A stretch of DNA of 64,000 nt from Chamaecyparis obtusa. Taxonomy: Eukaryota > Streptophyta > Pinopsida > Cupressales > Cupressaceae. The position numbers were made by a program, and so were the translations under genes. The stretch's first letter is position 1, and each line of letters opens with the position of its first letter. The DNA lies in contig BSBK01006386.1 in the NCBI GenBank assembly GCA_027943335.1, positions 620,001-684,000 of the forward strand. Direction: 5' to 3'. Shown here one piece after another: positions 1 through 10,500 of this stretch. The notes beneath the pieces were generated by a model. The model was not told the origin of the DNA and did no database searches. It worked only from the letters and a program-made list of their open reading frames with translations.

Positions 1-3000
1 ATAAATTTTGTGTGAAAAATATTTGTATACTTTGAATCTTTGTTTCACATTTAAATGATATGAATATTCTATGACCTCTACGTGAACGATGGTTTTCCTA
101 TATCTTGCTCTTAAACTACATATCAATGAACCTTAGATTTGTGGGTTTCTTTGATTAGTTCATAGGTTATTTGATCTCTTACATTATGTGAATCAAATTA
201 GCTCATTTTGAGGGTCTTGACTTCTTATTGAAAATCCAACATTTGTTTCCTTGATCTTGGAGCTTTCACAATGGATTTGGCTTGTGAAATTTCTTGAGGG
301 TTTCATGCACACCCACAAATATAATCAATATACTTTTGTATTCTTTCTTTGTATAATAAAAATGACTTCTAGTTTGTTTCAAAATATGGTCTAAAGGTTT
401 TACTTGCAAAAATATCATGGGTTATTTTATATCAAACCCTTATCTCATATTACACTACCAAAGTTCTCATTCATTAGCATGGAAGCAACAAAAATACTTG
501 AAATGATGATTTACATTTATCATTAACTCATTTGTTCCAACATATATACACCCTTCTACCAGATTCCTTGTAAGCATTATGTTTATTATATCACTCATTG
601 TCATGAAGATCATGCTACTACCCTCATATTTATCAATGACCTTCATTCATTGTTCTAGATACTATAAAGATAATCACTGTAGCATTTGGATATCTTTCTT
701 TTATTGTATTCTATTGATATTTATTTATATCCCTCATGTTTTATTTATTTATTAAGAGTGCTTTTCTTTTGTAACATCAAGAATTATGATCCATTTTTTT
801 CTCATTGTAGAAGAAACTTGTAATAGTTTTGTAACTTTATTTGTTGTGCTCATACCTTGGTTGTACTTCATTGAAACAAAGCAGTGTCCTTCCATTGTAA
901 TGTTTCAAATATATTTGTCTAGGACAGTAACTTGAGTGCTCATTTCATCCTATCCACATCATGTTTTTCTTACATTGAAAGTTGATTTGTCTCTCTCTTA
1001 TGCTGAAGATGATATCTTTCTGGCATAATGTCTTCAATAATAATAACAATAGTAATAAGGTCCTTTATTTGTATCAAATGTCTAATCATGAAAAATGGAT
1101 TGTACCTCTTTGTTATTTTCTATTATATTATGTATCTTTTCATTATCTTCTCATACTGGAACTTTCTTTTATAGTTACTCAATATCAAACATCTCTTATA
1201 ACATATATCTTCTTTCCATAAGCTCCTTTAATCTCATGTTGTAACTAGATTAAGATGTTTTTTTTTAAGGTTATCCTCTTCTAGTTACACATTCCTGACA
1301 TGAGTGGATCACATCTGTCTATATGGAAAGTGAAGAATTTGAATACAAGGTATGGGTGTTTGATAAATTTTGCAATCACAATTAAAAATATATATATATT
1401 TTTAGTAAAATTCTATAGTATTGTGGACTAAATTACTCCATGTATGGTCCACCTCCAATTAAAACCTTCTAATTTTATCTTACCATGAAAATCATCTTCT
1501 TCTATTAAAAAATTCTCTTATCCCCTTAATATTGGAAATATGTTATCCTTACTCCATGCTAACATCTAATCCTTTCTAACAATTTTTGATGTTTTACAAC
1601 TCTTACAACTCTATATTTCTCTACCCAATGGATACTTACTCACTACCCCCTTCATAGTTGTGGCTTCTTTAATCATTTTAACTTCTTAAATTTCAATAGG
1701 GTAACTTACTACAATCACAAAGACACTTCTTAAATCTCAAATACACTTAAAACTCCAACATGTATATAAAAATTGGATTGAACTAAGCCCGTCAATGGGA
1801 ACTAGGATCAACTTAAAACCATTTTTTTACCTTGCTTTTTCTAGACTGTCCTCAGCCATGGTGGAATAGATCATCATCTAAGAACACTAATGTAGAGCCT
1901 CAAGGCCCAAAAAGGCTCATGCACCATTAAAGGTTTCTTCCCTCACTTAAACCACACTAAATCCTTCATTTTTTTATTCATTTCCGTTTGACTGATTCAC
2001 CTAACTAACTTTGATTTCCTCTCCTTCTTAGGACTGATTCCTTTCCATGTACAAACTCTTTTCCTTATACTTATTCCACTATGACACTCAATCTTTTATC
2101 TCATTCTAGTCTCATTCTAAGACTTCTTAACACATCCTTAGTTCCATCCAACACTAGTCTTTACAACACTAATGACATACTCCTAACACTGGTCACTACT
2201 TCATGCCATAAATATCTATGTTCTTACATTTACTATCTCAGTCCTACCCTTAACCATTTCACTTAGGACTCATTTCTTTGAACCCTCTATCCATTGTCAC
2301 CAACTTCCTAGACTCTTCTATACTTCCTTGGGCTCTGTCCACTCACTCTCCCTTCACTATTCTATTTAACAACAATCTTTGAAACCAAAACAAATAAAAA
2401 TACCTTTCACTATCCTATGAGATAGTCACTCCATACATTTAACAAATTCATTTGTATACAAATGATTTTCTAACAAACCCTCTTTGAATACCATCGAGTC
2501 AATTGGTCTATGCCTACCAACACCAACACATAATTCTTTCCAAATAGTCTAATAATCTTGATGTGAATGTCCCACAACAACATTCTATCCATAGTTCACT
2601 AAATAGACCTAGCCCTAGGATCAACTTTACACTCATGGTTCTTGATCTCTATCATTATTCATAATTCCTTTGCATACACACTTGGACCCTCCATGGACCC
2701 TTAACCTTGATGTTAAGACACAAACACCAACTCATTCTCCATTGTGATAGTCATACAAGAAAACCCTCCAGGATAGTCACTCAAACTACCAAATAAGTTG
2801 TGTTGTATTTACTCCAACCTCTAGGACCATTCAATAGATATCCTTGTTTATCATTAGATCCTTCACTCCACTCTCAACCCTTAGTGGAAATAAACCATCA
2901 CCAAGCTGACAACTCATTGTCCTATCACAATTTGGGACATGTTTTCTTTCTAATTCTTTATCCAAATCATGTGCTAGTCTTTGCATGATTCCCTTGACAC

Positions 3001-3121
3001 CTTTATAGGATTTAATATACATTTTTTCCCATCACTATACCAAATCTAGGGACTTGGACAATGTAAAAAAAGTAAAGAAACTATATTTTATTACCACTAT
3101 TTACCTTAATCAAGTGTTTAG
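1..3121. other. Left flank of element A, no gene recognised
   Basis: This AT-rich sequence has only short chance reading frames (longest about 79 codons, none with a motif I know). No terminal repeat, tRNA-like fold or coding homology is visible. It is the DNA into which element A inserted and should be contiguous with 30924 onward once A is removed. It is probably decayed repeat sequence, but I cannot name a family. Confidence 0.5.
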
Positions 3122-3126
3122 ACTAT
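3122..3126. repeat. Target-site duplication of element A (ACTAT)
   Basis: ACTAT directly precedes the TGTATATGC end of the left LTR. The same five bases follow the GTATTACA end of the right LTR at 30919-30923. A perfect 5-bp duplication is what Ty3/gypsy integrase leaves, and it fixes both ends of element A despite the 27.8-kb span. Confidence 0.9.
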
Positions 3127-4150
3127 TGTATATGCTAAATGTGGGCCTCTAACTTAGCCATATCTAGGTAGGGCTTTGAATAGCTCTCATAATCGAGAGT
3201 CCAACAACCATAGACTAGCTCTAGAATGGAGGATTTATGCTAACATGCAAGTGCAATTAATCTAAAATGAAAGTATGTAATTAATCTAGAGATAATGAAA
3301 GATGAAATAATCTAAGAATAACGAAAGTAAATTAATTTAAGATGAAATGCATAATATTAATCTAAGCATAATATTAATCTAGAAATGATATTAATCTAGC
3401 ATGCAAAGTGAAATAAGCTAAAGCTTGAATGCACACAATTTGAGATAATAGTTCGATAGAGGTTCGATACTCAAAAGTTTCATCCCCTGAATGAGAGACA
3501 ATAAGGTTCTTTTATAGAATCCTAGAATCAATTGACTGTCCAGATTGAATGGGACAAATGGTGGAGATTGAAAGGAAGCTCAGTTCGGAATGGAAAGTTT
3601 CCTGTAGAGAGATAGTCAACTATTTTCCTTTTGAGTGAACGGAGCAGTTAACTGACTTGTTGCACTTTTGGATTTCTAGTTAACTCAAAGTTTCCTTTTC
3701 TAAATTGAGGTGAGGATTTTGGAGAGAATCTTTGATTAAATAAATATAATATGACCTCATAAATGAACTTTCTCCATTATTTGAATAATTAAATTCAATT
3801 ATTGAAATGAGGATATTTATTCAAAAACCAAATATTATTTAATTCCTTTACATGTGTTTTAGCTAAAGAGGATTAATTTAATTTAATTAAAGTGCTAGGA
3901 CTTTATAATTAAATTAATCAATCATAGGGTTTATTTATCCAATTATAGTTGGTATTTAAGAATTAAATATAGCATGTGATTAATGCAAATTTAAGGTTTT
4001 TTGCATTTGACACTAAGTCAAGTAAGGTCAATTTAGGAAGACAGAATTGCCTAGTACAATAGGACTTTGATGATTCAGAAAGTTGATAGAATGAGACTAA
4101 ATGCAATAAAATTGGTTAGGGTTGTAAAATGCCAATTTTAGGGTATTACA
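3127..4150 (-). repeat. Element A, 3' LTR (1,024 bp)
   Basis: It matches 29842-30918 over its length and has TGTA...TACA ends. Compared with the right copy it lacks about 100 bp after position ~3160 but has about 30 bp near 4020 that the right copy has lost. A TATAAAAG box on the minus strand at 3509-3516 is conserved at 30306-30313. Confidence 0.92.
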
Positions 4151-4166
4151 TTTTCCCCCTCTTTGA
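4151..4166 (-). other. Polypurine tract of element A
   Basis: The minus strand here reads CAAAGAGGGGGAAAA and abuts the LTR end TGTAATAC. A purine run immediately inside one LTR primes plus-strand DNA synthesis, so this sets the element's polarity as minus. Elements B and E have closely similar tracts (AAAGAGGGGCAAA). Confidence 0.85.
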
Positions 4167-4219
4167 ATTGAAGTGTGAGTTGCGCATTGATTCAAAGAAT
4201 AGTTTGATGTGATAATTGA

Positions 4220-4519
4220 TGAAGGTTTCAGGGTTATCTTCAGACCAAAGCTTAACCCTCAAAATTCTAGGTTAGATTTCCAAGACACCATTTAAGATGA
4301 GTATCAGAACCATCTCCAGAATGAAGCTTGATTCTCAAAAGTCTAGGTTAGATTGCGAAGACATTAGTCTAGTTATCACCTTTCATAAGACTGTCCCTAG
4401 AAGAAGGCTCAATCATCAGGAGTCAGGGTGAGATTTCCCTGATACCCATCCATTGGATGATAATCAATGAAGATTTTAGGACTATCTTGAGAATGAAGCT
4501 TAGTCCTCTGGAATATAGG
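4220..4519 (-). repeat. Element A 3' UTR tandem array, first part
   Basis: Roughly 75-90-bp imperfect units recur. Each has a core like CATCTCCAGAATGAAGCTTG, then about 15 bases, then GGTTAGATT and a variable spacer. I count about six units: three complete here, one split by element B at 4519/19863, and two at 19868-20045. Tandem arrays between pol and the 3' LTR are typical of Tat-lineage elements. Confidence 0.75.
4515..4519. repeat. Target-site duplication of element B (ATAGG)
   Basis: ATAGG precedes the TGTAGAC left end of element B and recurs at 19863-19867 directly after its GTCTACA right end. Joining the flanks at one copy restores a unit of the element A tandem array (GGAATATAGGTTAGATTG), which confirms the insertion. 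Confidence 0.95.
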
Positions 4520-5974
4520 TGTAGACTAGGATTTTGAGAGTGCACCTAAACCTGTTTTGAAGGCCAAAGACAAACAAATGTCATAGCATATAATCAAATC
4601 AAATTCAAAGGTTAACAAACTAAAATCAAAGCCACCTCAGTTTAAGCTTAAAACGGATGCGCCCATGCACCGTTTGATATGCTTAGATATAGAGGGATGT
4701 GGGTGTGCAAACTCAAGCACTTGGAGCATGCAAAGTAGGATGATTTGAGGATCAAGAAGACCCAAAATGACACAAAATAGGTATGAGGAACCTATTTTGC
4801 CTCAAAGGCCTCAAGAACACACAAATATGCAAAGCTAGATGATTGAACTAAGATTGAAACAAGAAATGAATCTATGTTAATCCATTTAAGCTAATTTAGA
4901 TGTGATTTAAGCTTGAAAATAATCTAAAAAAGATGAGTTTATGCTTATGCTAGAATGAAAATGGCATTATAACTTTTCTATTGAGTTTGAAAGTTGAAAG
5001 ATGATTTGCCTTAGGAAGTGAGGGTATTTATAGGATTTCTAAGGCTTGGGGTAGGAGGAATGAATGGCCAGGATTGAAATCCTTAAGAGAGGCCAAGATT
5101 CACTCAAAGGGAAGCACATGGATTGTGCTAATTCTCAGCCAATCAGGAGGTGACACATGTCACAAGGTGAGTGGATGAAGGGAAGGGCAAAAAGGAGTCA
5201 ACAAAGGGGGCTCCAAGCTCATAACTCTCCAAATAAATACTTGTAAGAGCAATGAATGGGCTTTAAGAGGCTTTGAAGACTTTGGGGAAGCAATAAATGC
5301 TTTGTGGTTGAGATATTTGGAGGGAAAGACTTTGCTTTGGTTTAGGAAAGTCTTAAGCTTGGTTAGGATTGCACAAAGGCTTAAGGGTAGGATTAGGATT
5401 AGATTAGGACAAAGAAAAGGATTAGGATGGGTGAAGAGGGTGGATTTGAGAAGATTCTAGAAGAGTCTAGATTTCTCCTTAGTTTCATGGAATAAAAGAT
5501 TATTCATTCCAAAAGCCTAAGTTTTAGGAATATTTATTAAAGTATTTTCAATAAATATGGAAATTAAATATTTAACCTTAATTAAATATTTAACCTTGGG
5601 ATTAGGGTTAGAAAAGATGGGATTAGCCTTTTAATCAAAATTAAGAAGGGATTAGAAGATTTTGGAAGAGGTTAGTGGTCTAGAGGAAATTGGCCAAGTT
5701 TGGGATAAAAAAATAAATTAAAAATAAATTAATTTATTTTTGAGGTTTTTGGTCAATTTATTAATTAAATAATTAATAAATTAGGGATAATGTCCAAATG
5801 ACATTTTTAGGCTAGATTCCTTAATTAAAGATTTTTAATTAAGAGAGAGGGATTTAATGCCATAAAAATAAATTAATTAATTAAATAATTAATTAATTAA
5901 TAAATGATGATGTCATCAAGGATTTTTAGAAAACAAAAATAATTTATTTTCTAAAGGATTTTTCGGTGTCTACA
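4520..5974 (-). repeat. Element B, 3' LTR (1,455 bp)
   Basis: It is co-linear with 18408-19862 and of identical length, with about seven single-base differences. A minus-strand TATAAATA box lies at 5025-5032. The AT-rich end near 5700-5930 has many AATTAATTAA tracts. Confidence 0.95.
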
Positions 5975-5989
5975 TTTTGCCCCTCTTTG
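5975..5989 (-). other. Polypurine tract of element B
   Basis: The minus strand reads CAAAGAGGGGCAAAA and abuts TGTAGAC. It is the plus-strand primer site and shows that this LTR is the 3' one. Confidence 0.88.
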
Positions 5990-6774
5990 ATGCGATGCCA
6001 CAAGTGGCATGGCGTCAAAGACAAGAAAACAAGATGCCGAGGCTAGAATCAAAAGAAGAGGGTATGACGCCTGGGTGGACTAGAAGAAAGAGGATACATG
6101 CCCCGGTGGGACAAAATCATGGAAGATGCACCCAGTGGGACAAGGAGAAAGAGGGATTACGCCCTAGGACAGAGTGTGCCCGGCGGGACGAGGAAGGAAA
6201 GGCCTAGGAAGAAAGGGGAGATAAATAACCTCACTTCTAAGAACAAATATGGATGACATGCAAGATGAGATGGAAATGAAAGATGCAAGATGCAACTGTA
6301 TGCAAAGATGCAAGATTAATCTATATGATAAATGCAAGGGACCAGATAGCTCCAAGTGCAAACGGGAGTGCACAGCCTAGATTTAATATAGCAATGCTAG
6401 AGACCTGCCAAGGATACTGGGATCATGAGGCCTTGTCACCAGCGTTGCAGAGGACTGACGAGGACTAACGCTAAACAAACACACAGGGTTGCCCCAACAT
6501 CACACATGAAGCACAGAGGTGACATGGTGGAACCGATGCTGAAGGAACCACAAACACACAACTAACTCACAGGCAGAAGCGAAAGATCAAAAGACCTTGC
6601 CCCAGATTATCCGCACACGCAGCACACCATGATATAATGAATCGTGGTGACCCTGGTGGGATAATGAGAAGCCAAAAAGATTAACAAGACCCAAAGGACA
6701 AAAATCCAAGATCAAAATGATAACTCCAAAAAGACATCCTTTGCCAAGGAGAGATTAGGTTCGATTGATGGTGG

Positions 6775-6866
6775 GAAGATTGGTCAGACAGGAGGAACGA
6801 TATATCCTCAAGGACCAGGATGGAAGATTAGGTCAGATAGGAGGAACGATATATCCTCAAGGACCC
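6775..6866. repeat. 48-bp-period direct repeat in element B 3' region
   Basis: Two copies (6775-6817 and 6823-6866) share GGAGGAACGATATATCCTC and flanks, differing at few positions. A third, partial GGAGGAACGATAT occurs at 7069. Confidence 0.8.
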
Positions 6867-7392
6867 ATGGTTGGTGAGAGAATAAGTGTAGTTGCTCGCT
6901 GGAAAAAGATGAAGTTCAAGGAATAATCAGGATGAGCAAGGATAAGTCGGCAATTGATGTTGCTGAAGCACAAGGCCCGAGTGGGACTACAAATTTTCTG
7001 AGGCTGGGGATGGGACAAGATATTTGATCAAATGCTGCTGCAGGACGGACAAAGGTTATGTACAATAAGGAGGAACGATATGCACAAGGGATATGTACAG
7101 AAGCTCAGGATTGGGGATAGGAAGATCACACTCAGCGGGACTCTCACTAGGACGGAGACAAGAAGGATAAATACAGGGAGGAATGCGCTATACAGGAAAG
7201 GGAAAAGGATATGGTACAAGATATGGTACAAAGCTTTGGAATAGGATATGGATTGCAGATGGGTTGGAGTAAGATGGAAGCTGAATGCGTGGAAGATAGG
7301 GGAGATGGAACTGCTGGGAGATCCGTTATGGATGGAGGATGAGGACGGTAGCTGAAAGGACAACTGAATAGATAAATATCTCAGTTTACTAT

Positions 7393-7470
7393 GTTGGCGC
7401 ATGTTTGCCAGGTTTTCACCAACATACTTGCCCAAGGCGCTTGAATTGCCAAGTTTTCACCGTTGGACGA
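7393..7470 (-). repeat. Duplicated post-pol block, shared with element E
   Basis: Two copies of a GCGC-nnn-TTGCCAGGTTTTCACC sequence lie about 40 bp apart. Element E has two similar copies at 49130-49154 and 49200-49230, also just past its pol stop. The first copy here is bounded by GTTGG and CCAAC, so it can fold into a hairpin. The function is unknown. Confidence 0.6.
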
Positions 7471-7489
7471 TTATTTTCTCTTTCTCTTT

Positions 7490-7560
7490 TCTTTTACTTT
7501 TTTGCTTTTTTGCTTTTTTGCTTTTTTGCTTTTTTTGCTTTTTTTCTTTTCTTGCTTTTT
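7490..7560 (-). repeat. GCAAAAAA microsatellite next to the pol stop
   Basis: The plus strand shows five to six TTTTTTGC units in a T-rich run. A similar T-rich run sits at 49160-49330 beside the pol stop of element E. Confidence 0.8.
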
Positions 7561-7599
7561 TGAATGTTTTTGGATTTTATGATATATGCAGGATCAGGT

Positions 7600-10500
7600 T
7601 CAGGCATAGAACCTCTTCAGATGGATGATGTTGATAGGATCATTCAAGGGCTCGCCTTCTGGTGTTGATAGCTGATAGGCTCTCGAGCCAAAGGATGCGG
7701 TGACAACATAGGGGCCCAACCAAGTAGGCTCAAACTTGCCTTTCTTTTCTCTATTTGCTAGGACCTTCTAATTTTCTTTAAGGACCATGTCACCGACCTG
7801 GAATTGTCTAGGATGGACCTTTTTATTATAACTCCTTTTGAGTCGATTTTGGTATGCCACCAGGTGATCGTAAGCTTGCTGTCTCTTTTCATCTAGTAGA
7901 TCTAGCTGTGTGAGCCGGGCCATACGATAGTCTTCATCAGTTGTATAGTTCTTCATGGAGACGCGCAAGGATGGGAGCTCAACCTCGATCGGCAGAACGG
8001 CTTCAGCACCATATACAAGGGAGTATGGGGTGGTGCCTGTGGGAGTGCGATAAGAAGTGCGGTAGGCCCAGAGGGCAGGATTGATTTGGAGGTGCCAGTC
8101 ACGACCAGAATCATTGACAACCTTCTTGAGGATTTTCAAGATAGTTTTGTTGGTTGCCTCAGCTTGGCCATTTCCTTGAGGGAAATATAGACTGGAGAAA
8201 TGGTGATGGATGTGGAGTCTGGCACATAGATCATCCACATGCTGGTTTTCAAAAGGTGTGCCATGGTTTGTGAAAATGGTAGATGGTATGCCGAAGCGGC
8301 AAATGATATGGTAAAGGATGAACTTGGATATTTGGATGCCAGTGGTAAGGGTGAGCGGAATCGCTTCAACCCATTTGGTAAAATACTCTGTGGCTGTTAT
8401 GATATACTTGTGTCCATCCGAAGAGAGGGGGGTGATCAAGCCAACGAGGTCGAGGCCCCAACATGAAAAAGGCCACGGTGGTGCAATAGGCTGTAGATCC
8501 TGTGCTGGTGCATGTATCAAATTGGCATGCTGTTGACATGGGAGACATTTCTTGACAAATTCACACGCATCATGTTCCATTGTTGGCCAATAATATCCAA
8601 CTCTAAGCAGCTGCTTTGCTAGAACCATGCCACTCGTGTGGGCACCGCAAATTCTAGCGTGAACTTCTTGTAAGGCCAGGACGGCCTCGTTTGAGTCTAA
8701 ACATCTAGATAGGACATTATGATACCCGCGACGATATAGGGTGTTGGCTACAAGAGTGTAGCGGGAAGCTCTGCGAATAAGGTTTTGGCGTTGGTTATTG
8801 GTGAGATGGGGAGATATGATACCATTTTTTAGATATGCATGGATGTCATGGTACCATGGGGATTGGGGACCAACCAAGATACACACCATGTCTGCATCGG
8901 CGTTCTCATAAGCTGGTGAATGTAGCTACTTGACTAGAAATTCATACTGTGATGCGTCTCGTGGTATTTCCAATAAGGATCCGATGGTTGCCATTGCATC
9001 TGCTACTTTGTTCTGAAGCCTTGGGATCTGATTGAATTGTAGATGTAGGAAATGCTCTTTCAGTTTATCCACCAGTTGCTTGTAGGGTAGCAATTTGTCG
9101 TCCTTTGTCTGATATTCATCTAGGACTTGTTTGATAATCAGCTGTGAATCTCCAAAGACTTGTAGTTCTGTGATGTTCCATTGGATAGCTGTTCTGAGAC
9201 CTAAGATGAGTGCCTCATATTCTGCAATGTTATTGGTACAGGGGAATCCCAACTTGAATGATTTTAGAATATAGTCACCTTGAGGTGTGACGAATAGGAT
9301 TCCTGCTCCAGAGCTATGGGATGTGTTGGAACCATCAAAGTATAGTTTCCACATGGGCTGCTCTTCAATCATGCATAAATGTTCATCAGGGAATTCCATG
9401 ATTAGTGGATAGGCATCCACCAGTGGTGCTTCTGCTAGTTGATCGGCAATGACTTGCCCTTTGATTGCTTTGCGATCTACATACTGAATGTCAAATTCAC
9501 TGAGTAACATGACCCATTTTGCCATACGGCCTGTGAGGGTTGTCCTTGATAACAAATACTTAAGAGGGTCCACCTTTGATATGAGCTTGATTGTGTGGCT
9601 AAGCATGTAATGTCTAAGTTTTTGAGTGGCAAAGACCACTACTAAGCATGCTTTCTCCATGGGTGAATAGTTAAGCTCATAGCCCACAAGAGTGCGACTG
9701 ATGTAGTAGATAGCTCGTTCTCTATTTTCATCATCATGCTGTGCTAGGAGTGCCCCTAGTGCTGTAGCTATTGTTGAGATGTAAAGGATAAGTGGGCATC
9801 CTGAAACTGGTGGTACTAGGATCGGAGCATTAGCTAGATACTCCTTGAGCTTATCAAAGCTTCTTTGACATATGGGATCCCACTTGAAGTTGGTGTCTTT
9901 GCATAAGAGATGTGAGAAGGGTTGGCACTTGTCTGCTAGTTGCGAGATGAACCGCCGAACTGATTGAAGCTTTCCCTGTAGGCTTCTGAGCTATTTGAGA
10001 TTTCTTGGTGGAGGCATCTCTGTTATTGCTTTTACCTTTTTAGGATCGATCTCTATGCCTCGTCTAGAGATGATGAAGCCTAGAATCTTGCCAGATGTAA
10101 CACCAAAGACACATTTCTTAGGATTAAGCTTTAAGCCATAATGATTCAGACGATCAAATACACGCTCTAAGATGTTGAGGTGTTCATCCCTTGTTTTGGA
10201 TTTTGCAAGGATATCATCCACATAGTCCTCAAGGATCTTGTGGATCATGTCATGGAAGATGGCTGTCATTGCTCTCTGATATGTGGCCCCTGCATTCTTT
10301 AGCCCAAATGGCATCATGTTGTAGCAGAAGGTACCCCATGGGGTTGTGAATGCTGTTTTATGTTGATCGGCTTCCGCTATATGAATTTGGTTGTAACCGG
10401 AAAATCCATCCATGAGTGATAGCATTTCGTGACCCGCTGTGAGGTCTACAAGCATGTCTATGTTTGGCAATGGGAAGTCATCCTTAGGGCATGCCTTGTT

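Larger units (their letters stand above)
5990..7599 (-). other. Element B 3' region between pol and the LTR
   Basis: Noncoding. On the plus strand it holds at least four copies of a GCCC-nnGTGGGAC-like motif (near 6100, 6130, 6180 and 6977), a two-copy direct repeat at 6775-6866, a duplicated TTTTCACC block at 7393-7470 and a T-rich microsatellite at 7490-7560. No PMD gene is found here, although elements A and E carry one on the corresponding side. Confidence 0.6.

Noticed and set aside
982..1221. 79-codon plus-strand ORF in the left flank
   Set aside because: Asn/Leu/Tyr-rich text from AT-rich DNA, no motif, no context.
6164..6373. Short ORFs on both strands in the element B 3' region as a relic antisense gene
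   Set aside because: No similarity to the PMD exons or the antisense promoter block of A and E could be seen.
7028..7435. 135-codon minus-strand frame after pol with hydrophobic stretches, like an envelope gene
   Set aside because: The plus strand here is purine-rich (AGGA/GGAA repeats), so the minus strand yields Leu/Phe/Ser-rich text by composition. No signal peptide, cysteine pattern or counterpart in E.
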